Source of the DNA: Hymenobacter sp. BT559
GTDB lineage: Bacteria > Bacteroidota > Bacteroidia > Cytophagales > Hymenobacteraceae
Direction of reading: 5' to 3'
Assembly: GCF_017571525.1 (NCBI RefSeq)
Contig: NZ_JAGETY010000016.1
Span: 1-64,000, forward strand
Length of the DNA: 64,000 bases
The translations under genes were made by a program, and so were the position numbers. Under the pieces are notes generated by a model. That model had not been told where the DNA came from, did no database searches, and worked only from the letters and a program-made list of their open reading frames with translations. Positions 18,230-25,992 of this stretch are shown piece by piece (the stretch's first letter is position 1; every line of letters starts with the position of its first letter).

Positions 18230-18984
18230 TTCGCGTTCGTCGACCAGCCACAGTGCCAGCTAAGTTGTTGACTGACGGGGCATTGGAGAATCAAACAAAC
18301 CTGACGGCATATGCTTCATGCCCGCATGACTATGACAATGGCATTAAAAAGATAAAAATAGAAGGTCGTATTTACAACCACTCCTCCGTTAAACCTGTGC
18401 TTAAGCAAGCTCAACACGACAAATGTTGTTATTGCGAGAAGAACCAGCGTGATGCATTTGGAGCAGTTGAGCACTTCCGCCCTAAGAGTGGTTATAAGCC
18501 TACCATTAAGAAGAAGCAGAAGTTACAATGGCCAGGTTATTATTGGCTGGGCTATGAGTGGACTAATTTCTATTTTTCCTGCAGTTTATGCAATAACCGG
18601 AAGAGCAGTTATTTTCCGCTGGTTGATGAGAAGAAACGGGCAAAGAAGCACACTGACGCTATTGCCAAGGAAAAACCTTGGTTATTGGAGCCAGGAGGCA
18701 GTAAAAACCCAAGAAGCCATATTTCCTTTACTAACCAGCTTATCCAGGGTACTACGCCTTATGGGTGGAAAACCATTGAAATATGTGGTCTGGACCGGGA
18801 AACTCTGGATGATGACCGTAAGGAGCGCATGGCGCTGATAGAAGCTAATATAATTATCTTTCAAAACCAATACAGTAGTCCTGCAGAAACACAAGCGGCT
18901 CGCCGCTTTCTCTTGGATTGCCAAAAGCCAAAAGCTCCTTTCTCGGCTATGGCACAAGATTTTTTACGCCCACTGCTGACATGA
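18226..18984 (+). CDS. ptuB: Septu-like PtuB HNH endonuclease (first copy)
   Basis: A 252-residue HNH nuclease. The core is C67-x2-C70 (CCYCEK), AVEHFRPK with His83, then GYYWLGYEWTNFYFSCSLCN with C119-x2-C122, and SSYFPL. This is the zinc-bound HNH layout of PtuB proteins. The start overlaps the ATPase stop by four bases. Its 3' end overlaps the convergent RiPP hydroxylase gene by 38 bases, so the two systems are packed against each other. Confidence 0.8.
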   Translation: MIRVRRPATVPAKLLTDGALENQTNLTAYASCPHDYDNGIKKIKIEGRIYNHSSVKPVLKQAQHDKCCYCEKNQRDAFGAVEHFRPKSGYKPTIKKKQKLQWPGYYWLGYEWTNFYFSCSLCNNRKSSYFPLVDEKKRAKKHTDAIAKEKPWLLEPGGSKNPRSHISFTNQLIQGTTPYGWKTIEICGLDRETLDDDRKERMALIEANIIIFQNQYSSPAETQAARRFLLDCQKPKAPFSAMAQDFLRPLLT

Positions 18985-20401
18985 GTAGGTTATTCACTAA
19001 TAAGCTTCCTGCTTCTGTCAGGTCGGGCACGTTCGGAAAGTAGGCCAATGAGCCTAACTCTTCACTGATTGCTTTTTCCCGGCTGGCACTAAAGTCTTGC
19101 CCTAGCTCTGGCAACCCATACCGCTGTATTGTCTGATAAAACTCGCGCACAGCAGCAAAAACAAACATTCCGTGCAGCACTCCGCGCACGGGCCTCTTTT
19201 CGTCACGCCAAGGTGAATAATACATGCCCTGACTATCCGGCTGTATCATCTCGACCTCCTGTTCCAATAATGTCAGCTTGAGGTGCATGGCTTCGTGCAA
19301 CAGTGACTCGGCTACCCGCAGCGAGGAGATAAGAGAGGTGTCCTCGCCGACCGATACGAACACGGAGAATGGGATGTCCGGGTGGCTATAGCTAACGTCA
19401 ATTTCCGGGTCGGGTGAGCGGACTACCTGAATGGTTTTGACCAGCGCCTGCATACAGGCATGTATGGTAGGTGCTCTTGCCAGCAGTTGCCAAGCCGCGT
19501 GCAATTTTTCGCCAGCCCGATTGGTGATTAGCTCGTCATAGCTTATGGGTTCCAAGTCATGCTCTTTATAAAAGCTGGCTAGCCGGTCTAGTTCCGGTAC
19601 TTCCACTAAGGTTAGATCAATACCTGCTGCGAAGCCTTTGGCACCGGTGGTAGTCGGATACAAGCAATTGGCAATGCTATAATGCTCCTCGGTGACACCC
19701 GTAGTATCACAAAGCCGCTGCTGGCCCGACTTGGCCAACGCGACGGACAGTTCTGCGTCGCACACCGCAAAAGGAGACGCTAGATAAGCAGTAAATTGTT
19801 CTGCTAAGTGCTGCTTAGCACGTTGCTTGAAAGTGTAGACGAGCGTATAGCGTGCAAAATCTCTTACGGTAGAGACAGCGTGGTACGAAGCCGGTGATAT
19901 CTCAAAGCCAAAGGCAGAATTGCTGGCCGGCAGCACCAGTTGATGCACATCCTGCGCGCTGGCCGAATTAAATAGCATCAGGTAGCCGCCGTGGGCAGGT
20001 GTCCAGCCTTCGTTTATTTGGATGATGAGCCGGTGACTTTCAGCGTCTTCGATGAAATCATTGTGCACGCCGATACGCTGGCCATCGGTAAGCTTATGGA
20101 TGGTCGCGCCTACTAGTTCCAGTGACTCAGTCTGGAACATGGCAGCCATGTCGGCTTCCAATTTGCAAATAGTAGCCGGACTGATTAGCTCACGCAACTG
20201 CGGGGGCACGTCCAGATGGAGTAAGCTGAATTCGTACTGCTCGTAGAAATCGGTGCGAGTAAACTCCCAAGTCTGCGTTTCTTCCAGCCACGCCCGCACC
20301 TCGTGCTCAAATTCCGGGGTGAACATGGCCGGCGTGCAGAAATAGGGGAACGGCTGCTTGGTAAGCGGGCAAGCCGTAAAGTCGAGCAAGTGCGGTGACA
20401 T
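18947..20401 (-). CDS. Two-domain RiPP hydroxylase: 2OG-Fe(II) oxygenase plus HExxH domain
   Basis: 484 residues. Residues about 20-195 form a prolyl-hydroxylase-like double-stranded beta-helix: HND at 113-115, GGYLMLF, and distal iron ligand His174 (SYHAVS) followed by a conserved Arg region. Residues about 205-484 match the HExxH modification domain: LLHEAMHLKL (His369, Glu370, His373), then SPWRDEKRPVRGVLHGMFVF. Members of that domain family are described as alpha-ketoglutarate-dependent peptide beta-hydroxylases in cyclophane RiPP pathways. Two potential oxygenase modules in one chain is notable. It is the third gene of the leftward operon, five bases after the radical-SAM gene. Confidence 0.75.
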   Translation of the reverse strand: MSPHLLDFTACPLTKQPFPYFCTPAMFTPEFEHEVRAWLEETQTWEFTRTDFYEQYEFSLLHLDVPPQLRELISPATICKLEADMAAMFQTESLELVGATIHKLTDGQRIGVHNDFIEDAESHRLIIQINEGWTPAHGGYLMLFNSASAQDVHQLVLPASNSAFGFEISPASYHAVSTVRDFARYTLVYTFKQRAKQHLAEQFTAYLASPFAVCDAELSVALAKSGQQRLCDTTGVTEEHYSIANCLYPTTTGAKGFAAGIDLTLVEVPELDRLASFYKEHDLEPISYDELITNRAGEKLHAAWQLLARAPTIHACMQALVKTIQVVRSPDPEIDVSYSHPDIPFSVFVSVGEDTSLISSLRVAESLLHEAMHLKLTLLEQEVEMIQPDSQGMYYSPWRDEKRPVRGVLHGMFVFAAVREFYQTIQRYGLPELGQDFSASREKAISEELGSLAYFPNVPDLTEAGSLLVNNLLMSAVGVKNLVP

Positions 20402-20406
20402 AGCAA

Positions 20407-21543
20407 TTAGACTAGCTGGTAAGTATAAAGCAGCTGGCGCATTGCTCCAATGAGGTGCAACTGGTCGGCGCAGTATATCGACTCGTTATCAAACCCGTTG
20501 GCATCGTGCCACCGGTGCAGCAGCATGCCGCCGCCGCACACGTGTAGTTGCGGGCAGGCGAGACATTTGGCGCTAGTAGGCTGTTGCATTGCCCGGTAGC
20601 TGGCAAATTCTGCCGATGCCAGAAAAGTCAGCAGGTCCGTCTCCCGAATATTGACCGGGCGGGTAAATTGGTCGGCTCCGTTATAAGTGCTTTTCAGGGT
20701 GTCGTTTTTCATGAGCGTCCCATCCGTATCGATGATGAGGATACCAAAGTCAGTAACGCCCAACCCCTCTTTGGAAACGCTTCCCCCCAGCAATACCTTC
20801 AGCATGTCATCGATTACGCGAATCGGCAGCGGCGCGGGGTCAGCGGCATAAACGGCTAGCAGCTCCGCCATCCACTGCCCATATTCCAGGGAATTAAAGG
20901 TGGCTTTGCCTTCGGGTAGCTTAGAGTGGTTGCCGTCGCGGTAAAGAAAGTCCACGCTGGGGGCTCCCACCGTTTTGAAAAAATGGTACACCTCAGCCGG
21001 GTCAGAAGTTGGGTCAATGACAGCCAGCAGCCCCGCGTTCAAGAAACTAGCGGCCGGATGGGCCTGCAGCTGAGTAATACCCGCCATGACCTGCGCAAAT
21101 GTGCCACCACCCGCGTGCGTGAGGCGGAATCGGTCGTGCACTTCTGCGGGACCGTCCAGGCTCACTGCCACGCTCACCCGATGAGTGGCGCAACAATCCA
21201 GTAATTGCTCGCTGAGCAGGATGCCATTGCTTTGCAGGCTTATCGGGTACTCCTCCGGTAGCACGGTCCGAAGTTGCCCAAGCAGTTCCGCGAGGCGACG
21301 AGGTCCGAGCAGGAGCGGCTCACCACCATGCAATACCACGCTGAAAGGCATCGGCTGATGAGCGGCTAGGGTCGCCAAAGCGGTGCAGACAGCGGCGATA
21401 GTTTCCGTAGAAATGAACTTCGACTGCCGGGCCCAATTGTCATCGCCCATGTTGTATACGTAGCAGTAACTGCAATTAATGTTGCAGCGGCTTGCTACCT
21501 TAATGAGCACGGTGTCGAGGCTGACGACCGGACTAGCGGCCAC
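20407..21543 (-). CDS. Cyclophane-forming radical SAM/SPASM peptide maturase
   Basis: 378 residues from GTG 21543. The radical-SAM cluster motif CNINCSYCYVYN has cysteines 20, 24 and 27, and is followed by VVLHGGEPLLLG. The C-terminal SPASM region includes AKCLACPQLHVCGGGMLLHR and then NESIYCADQLHLIGAM. This order and the VCGGG-x-HR-FDN-YCADL ending are characteristic of FxsB/YhhB/GrrM-type maturases, which link an aromatic ring carbon to a beta-carbon two residues away. The start overlaps the precursor gene by 11 bases, which implies translational coupling. Confidence 0.8.
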   Translation of the reverse strand: MAASPVVSLDTVLIKVASRCNINCSYCYVYNMGDDNWARQSKFISTETIAAVCTALATLAAHQPMPFSVVLHGGEPLLLGPRRLAELLGQLRTVLPEEYPISLQSNGILLSEQLLDCCATHRVSVAVSLDGPAEVHDRFRLTHAGGGTFAQVMAGITQLQAHPAASFLNAGLLAVIDPTSDPAEVYHFFKTVGAPSVDFLYRDGNHSKLPEGKATFNSLEYGQWMAELLAVYAADPAPLPIRVIDDMLKVLLGGSVSKEGLGVTDFGILIIDTDGTLMKNDTLKSTYNGADQFTRPVNIRETDLLTFLASAEFASYRAMQQPTSAKCLACPQLHVCGGGMLLHRWHDANGFDNESIYCADQLHLIGAMRQLLYTYQLV

Positions 21544-21727
21544 GATTGTGCCTGTTATGGGTCCGATTGTAAGCTGTCAGTGTGGAATGGGATTCGTTTT
21601 GAACTTCCTGTATCAAGCGGGCCAGTAGGGCACTAGGAGCCTGCTGGGCATCAATCAACAAAGCTCCATCCGCAAATCGGTCAGGATGGTGCAGCGGATT
21701 GTTCGACAGCGGAGGGTTTTGCATCAT
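21533..21727 (-). CDS. RiPP precursor peptide with repeated aromatic-Asn-Arg core
   Basis: 64 residues from ATG 21727 (a second ATG follows at once). The leader is residues 1-50, including FADGALLIDAQQAPSALLAR. The end reads TLTAYNRTHNRHNRGR. The core holds three aromatic-x-x units, YNR, HNR and HNR, exactly the spacing that cyclophane-forming maturases crosslink (ring to beta-carbon of the third residue). It is the first gene of the operon with the maturase and hydroxylase. The final product, possibly three rings with hydroxylations, is inferred. The call depends on context as much as on sequence. Confidence 0.75.
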   Translation of the reverse strand: MMQNPPLSNNPLHHPDRFADGALLIDAQQAPSALLARLIQEVQNESHSTLTAYNRTHNRHNRGR

Positions 21728-21755
21728 GAGATAATAGCGGAGAGCTTGTGGGATA

Positions 21756-21763
21756 CAAAGGTA
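21756..21763 (-). promoter_or_regulatory. Bacteroidota -7 promoter element before the RiPP operon
   Basis: On the minus strand TACCTTTG matches the consensus TAnnTTTG and lies about 30 bases before the precursor start. No clean -33 TTG is present at the usual 19-21 base spacing, so strength is uncertain. Confidence 0.45.
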
Positions 21764-22099
21764 TGTACAAAAATAGGAGGCATTTTTATTTCCTATTAAG
21801 TGCTGACATTTAATAACTTATCATGATTACCTCATTTATTGCTACAATGCCAAATCTTATTTACTACAACTTATAAATTACTGTTTATCAGCAATTTATA
21901 TCTAAATAAAACCTTCTAAACAGACCTCGAATAGCTGTGTTCTATCTCAAAAAATAGAAATCTGATCATTTCAAGCCTGGAAGCTAGAGTAACAAGGAGT
22001 GCTATTTATTATAAAACCCCGAATAATATTCAATTATACGCTGATGATACGGACGATAAAATTCTGATAATCAGATAATAATGCAACAAGCTTGATTTA
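21764..22099. other. AT-rich intergenic region upstream of the RiPP operon
   Basis: About 335 bases, much richer in A/T than any neighbouring gene and without a credible open frame. It separates the RiPP operon from the gene at 22100-22624. It may carry regulatory DNA, a small RNA or an old element boundary, but I see no diagnostic structure. Confidence 0.4.
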
Positions 22100-22624
22100 T
22101 TAAGTCGCAATGCAAAGCCGCAGGCTTAGTCCCGAATTTGAGCCAGCTGGCATGTTGGGGCCACGATGGCTACCACTAGGGCTGTTGCGAAATAGCAGTA
22201 AAGCCCGTTTTGGGTCGTGCCGCTGCCCTTCTACTAACCGAGACGAAGACCGGGTAGTAGCTGCCTCCTTGGCCCGGTACACTTCCACCGGGCACCCCTC
22301 CTGAATAGCGCGATGACACACGCCCCGCATGTAGAAGGCATTGAATTCTCCCGCCGCGAACGTGCTGGCAGCGCTACCGGGCACCCGTCGGGTACCCGCG
22401 CCATAGGGCTCCCGCTCCGCGAAACACTGCTGCTGTTCCATAGCGGTGGTTAGGCTACCTTCATTGCCTGCGCGCACGGCCTCGCGCAACAGGTCTGGGT
22501 ACCGCGCTCGGCCATGGGCGGTAAAGCGCCGGCTCAAGTGTAATTGGCTGGTTTTGATTGCTTCTTCCACCTCCATGAGCATGTAGCGGCGGGTAACCTC
22601 GTCAAGATTTTCGAAGCGAAACAT
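22100..22624 (-). CDS. Conserved hypothetical protein divergent from DUF2235 gene
   Basis: 174 residues from ATG 22624; a longer reading upstream would run antisense through the DUF2235 gene. It begins MFRFENLDEVTRRYMLMEVE and contains AAGEFNAFYMRGVCHRAIQE, and ends PNMPAGSNSGLSLRL. I recognise this layout from conserved unknown proteins, also in Proteobacteria, with the same ending pattern. It is rich in charged helices and has no membrane segment or known catalytic motif. It is separated by only 46 bases from the divergent DUF2235 gene, so they may share a regulatory region. Confidence 0.65.
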   Translation of the reverse strand: MFRFENLDEVTRRYMLMEVEEAIKTSQLHLSRRFTAHGRARYPDLLREAVRAGNEGSLTTAMEQQQCFAEREPYGAGTRRVPGSAASTFAAGEFNAFYMRGVCHRAIQEGCPVEVYRAKEAATTRSSSRLVEGQRHDPKRALLLFRNSPSGSHRGPNMPAGSNSGLSLRLCIAT

Positions 22625-22670
22625 AGAAGTGATTATCTTGGCTTGGCGGTCCAGCCGCCACAGACCTGTT

Positions 22671-23693
22671 ATGAGCAAACGACTGATTGTGTTATGCGAC
22701 GGCACCTGGAACAAAGCCGAAAACCTGGACCGGCGTAAGCGTAAGCCCACCAACGTGATGAAGATGGTGCGGGCTATTCAACCCGTGACGCTAGATGGCA
22801 CTGTGCAAGTTACCTACTACGATGAAGGCGTGGGCAACAATCCTGGTCTGGACCGATGGCTAGGGGGTGGGGTCGGGGCCGGGCTCGACCGCAACATCCG
22901 CGAGGCCTACCGCTTTCTGCTTTACAACTACACGGCAGGCGACGCAGTTTTTTTCTTCGGCTTCAGCCGGGGGGCGTACACCGTGCGTAGCTTGGCGGGC
23001 TTTATCCAGCACCTGGGCCTGCTGCCAAAGACGCGCGATTTCTTTGTGCCCGAGGCGTATGCCCTCTATCGCCAGCGGCCACCCGCCGAGGAAGACCAAA
23101 CGGCCTGGCAACAGCAAGTGGCTGCTTTCCGGGCCACCCATCAGGTCCAGACTATCGCGGTTGATTTCGTGGGAGTGTGGGATACAGTCGGGGCACTGGG
23201 CTTACCGCTAAGCTGGTTCACGCTCTTCAACCGCCGACGCTACCAGTTTCACGATGCCCGCCTCAGCCCTATTATTCGCCACGCCTACCACGCCTTGGCC
23301 ATCGATGAGCAGCGGCGCCCGTTTCAGCCCTCCCTTTGGGAAAACCCAGGCCCGGAGCAGGTGCTGGAGCAGCGCTGGTTTGCTGGCGTGCATACCAACG
23401 TGGGGGGCGGCTACGAGCATGATGGCTTGGCCAACTGCACCTTGCATTGGATGAAGAATAAAGCCGTCGCGCAGGGCTTGGGTGTAGACGAAGAATTTCT
23501 ACGCTTCTACAAGCCTTGGTTTGGCGATGAACTCCGCAACTCCATGACCTGGTTTTACCGCCTATTGGGGCGGTACCTGCGGCCCATCGGGGCGGGCCAA
23601 CACAGCTACGAGGTGGTGGACGAGAGCGTGGAACGGCGGCGGCGACACACACCGGTTGCTTATAGGCCCGCGAATGTGCCCCCAGGCACGTAA
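22671..23693 (+). CDS. DUF2235 alpha/beta hydrolase (Tle1-like phospholipase family)
   Basis: 340 residues from ATG 22671 (MSKRLIVLCDGTWNKAENL). The family signature is clear: the LCDGTWN start, a GxSxG nucleophile elbow GFSRGAYTVRSLAGF, the acidic FVGVWDTVGALGLP, and a late histidine in GVHTNVGGGYEH. DUF2235 includes type VI secretion phospholipase effectors, but stand-alone bacterial members are common. No secretion gene lies in this window. It is followed after 90 bases by the second Septu-like pair on the same strand and may be co-transcribed with it. Function here is unknown; a membrane-damaging effector is one possibility. Confidence 0.8.
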   Translation: MSKRLIVLCDGTWNKAENLDRRKRKPTNVMKMVRAIQPVTLDGTVQVTYYDEGVGNNPGLDRWLGGGVGAGLDRNIREAYRFLLYNYTAGDAVFFFGFSRGAYTVRSLAGFIQHLGLLPKTRDFFVPEAYALYRQRPPAEEDQTAWQQQVAAFRATHQVQTIAVDFVGVWDTVGALGLPLSWFTLFNRRRYQFHDARLSPIIRHAYHALAIDEQRRPFQPSLWENPGPEQVLEQRWFAGVHTNVGGGYEHDGLANCTLHWMKNKAVAQGLGVDEEFLRFYKPWFGDELRNSMTWFYRLLGRYLRPIGAGQHSYEVVDESVERRRRHTPVAYRPANVPPGT

Positions 23694-23782
23694 TACCAGA
23701 AAAATTTGCCAATGCCCAGATGGTATGGCCGCTTAATGGCGCGGCCACAATCCGATGTCGGGTTCATTTTTAACGCTCGTAT

Positions 23783-25045
23783 ATGTTTCTGCGCAAGCTC
23801 GTCCTACAAAACTTTAAGTGCCTGGCCAAGCTGGAACTAGACTTTGAAGTGACTCCCACCCAAAATCGGCAGTGGACGCTATTGCTGGGCGAGAACGGCA
23901 CAGGTAAAAGTAACTTACTCAAAGCCATTGCCCTGATTACGTGCGGTAGCAACGCGCTGGGCGAAATAGTGGGTAACACCGATAGCTGGATTGCGCTGGG
24001 CAAAGCCTCGTGCACCGTGCGGGCTTGGCTCACGACCAAGAAGGGCGAGGAGCGCGAGTTGACACTGAAAATCCGGCGCGGCGATTCGCTCTCGAAGCTG
24101 GTTTCCGCCAACCGCAGTGCGCTCCAGCTCATTGATGACGCCATCGATAATGCCGAGCGTAACTACTTTGTGGTGGGCTATGGGGCCAGCCGCCGCCTAG
24201 TGAGCGAAGCCACCGGCGCGATGAGCTACGCGGAAGCCGGCCGCTTCGGCAACCGGGCAGGCAACATCCGCAACCTTTTCGATGCCGGAGCCACCCTGAA
24301 CCCGCTGGCATCCTGGATTATGGACCTGGACTACCGGGGCGGCAAAAATGGGCTAACTGTTATCCGGGAAGCGCTAAATAGCTTTCTGCCGGGCATCTCG
24401 TTTCACTCTATTGACAAACGACAGAAGCAGGTGATGTTTGAAACTAGTGACGGGCTGGTGCCATTGGAAAATCTCAGCGACGGCTACCAGAACATGGCCG
24501 CTTGGATTGGCGATTTGCTATTCCGCGTTACCGAGACCTTCCGCGACCACCGCAGGCCCCTACACGCTCGCGGCCTGCTGCTGCTCGATGAGATTGACCT
24601 TCATCTGCACCCGAAGTGGCAGCGGCTGCTCTATGACTTTATCAGTACGAAGCTGCCCAACTTTCAGGTGGTGGCCACCACACACTCTGCCCTGACTGCG
24701 CAGCAGGCCGGTGAAGGCGAACTATTTGCGCTGCGGCGCAATCCCCGGCAGGCAGTGGAGCTGGTGCCTTTCATCGGCTCGCCGCAGCAGTTGCTGATAA
24801 ACCAGTTGCTTATGTCGCCCGTCTTCGGCTTGGCCACCGACGAGAGCCGGGAAGTAGAAACGGCCAAGCAGGAATACAAGGAACTCAAAGTGCGGGAAGC
24901 AGTACTAACCCCCGCCGAGCGCCGGCAGTTGACTAAAGTGAGCAATCAGCTGGCCGACACCCGGCCGCAGCGCGATACGCCCTTGGTAAGCGACCCCGAA
25001 ATGGCCCTATTGCAGCGCATTGAAGCCAGCCTTAACGCCCGCTAA
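23783..25045 (+). CDS. ptuA: Septu-like PtuA ATPase (second copy)
   Basis: 420 residues. Walker A is GENGTGKS at about 37-44, then VVGYGASRRL, a signature-like NLSDGYQNMAAW, Walker B LLLLDEIDLHLHP and the histidine switch VATTHSALTAQQ. It has the same architecture as the ATPase at 16829-18229, including the charged helical end (REAVLTPAERRQLTK), but the sequences differ widely, so this is a separate system and not a recent duplicate. The HNH partner starts two bases after its stop. Confidence 0.75.
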   Translation: MFLRKLVLQNFKCLAKLELDFEVTPTQNRQWTLLLGENGTGKSNLLKAIALITCGSNALGEIVGNTDSWIALGKASCTVRAWLTTKKGEERELTLKIRRGDSLSKLVSANRSALQLIDDAIDNAERNYFVVGYGASRRLVSEATGAMSYAEAGRFGNRAGNIRNLFDAGATLNPLASWIMDLDYRGGKNGLTVIREALNSFLPGISFHSIDKRQKQVMFETSDGLVPLENLSDGYQNMAAWIGDLLFRVTETFRDHRRPLHARGLLLLDEIDLHLHPKWQRLLYDFISTKLPNFQVVATTHSALTAQQAGEGELFALRRNPRQAVELVPFIGSPQQLLINQLLMSPVFGLATDESREVETAKQEYKELKVREAVLTPAERRQLTKVSNQLADTRPQRDTPLVSDPEMALLQRIEASLNAR

Positions 25046-25047
25046 AC

Positions 25048-25890
25048 ATGATTTCACTGCACCGCGACCGAAGCAGCCAAGCGATTGCTGCCAAATACCG
25101 GGGAGTTAAAAAGCTGGCCCAAGACCTCGTGCTACTGCAAGCGCAGCGGGAGGTGCTACGAGGCACAATGGCCCAGCACACATTTCTGGCCACCTACTGG
25201 AAAACTGCCAAAAGTCAGTTAAAAAAGGAAAGCAATGGCAAATGCGCCTATTGCGAAGCCACTACCGACATAGTGGCGCACGGCGATGTGGAACACTATC
25301 GGCCCAAAGGCATTTATTGGTGGCTAGCCTACACCTACGACAACTACTTGTACGCCTGCCAGATTTGCAACCAGGTTTATAAGAGCGACCACTTCCCGTT
25401 GCCCGGAACTACCCGGCTGCCCGCGCCGGCCGTCACCGCCCAGCTCTCTGATGCCGAACTGGCGCAGCTGGCGGGCTTTTTGTCACCTGACCCATTGGGC
25501 GGGGCCACCAGCTATAGTTTAAGCCAATACGCACAGGCTCACCGGCAGGAGCGGGCGTTGCTACTCGACCCGTATGCCGACGATCCAGCGCAGTATTTTG
25601 CTTACGAAGCCGATGCGGTGATGCAGGAAGTGATGTTGGTGGCAGCCACCCCGCACTACCAGGCGCACCTGCAAGCCGCCGAAGATTATTACGGTCTGAA
25701 CCGAGTGGAGTTGAAAAGCAACCGCTACAAAGTTTATAAGCTGTTTCAGCTGCTGCGGCGCTCGCTGGCCGCCACTACAGATGCGCAATTACAACGCGAT
25801 ATTCAGCAGCAACTACTGGACATGCAGGCAGATGACTACTTGTTTGCGGGCATGAATCGCTATTTTGCCAGGCAGCCTATCAAAGCTTAG
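25048..25890 (+). CDS. ptuB: Septu-like PtuB HNH endonuclease (second copy)
   Basis: 280 residues. The zinc/HNH core is CAYC (66-69), DVEHYRPKG with His83, then WWLAYTYDNYLYACQIC with Cys104 and Cys107, and SDHFPL. This is the PtuB pattern, with only short spacers between elements. The C-terminal 130 residues are helical and may mediate contact with the ATPase. It follows the ATPase gene immediately. Confidence 0.8.
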   Translation: MISLHRDRSSQAIAAKYRGVKKLAQDLVLLQAQREVLRGTMAQHTFLATYWKTAKSQLKKESNGKCAYCEATTDIVAHGDVEHYRPKGIYWWLAYTYDNYLYACQICNQVYKSDHFPLPGTTRLPAPAVTAQLSDAELAQLAGFLSPDPLGGATSYSLSQYAQAHRQERALLLDPYADDPAQYFAYEADAVMQEVMLVAATPHYQAHLQAAEDYYGLNRVELKSNRYKVYKLFQLLRRSLAATTDAQLQRDIQQQLLDMQADDYLFAGMNRYFARQPIKA

Positions 25891-25992
25891 GCCTCTACTT
25901 TCGCTTTTTCCAGTAAAGTCATAGTCACGCGTGCCTTATGCTGCTATATATTACACTAGTAATTGACAGGAACTTGAGTGGAGAATATAATG

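Noticed and set aside
16829..18984. A retron of the type that uses PtuA/PtuB effectors
   Set aside because: No reverse transcriptase gene is found near either ATPase/HNH pair.
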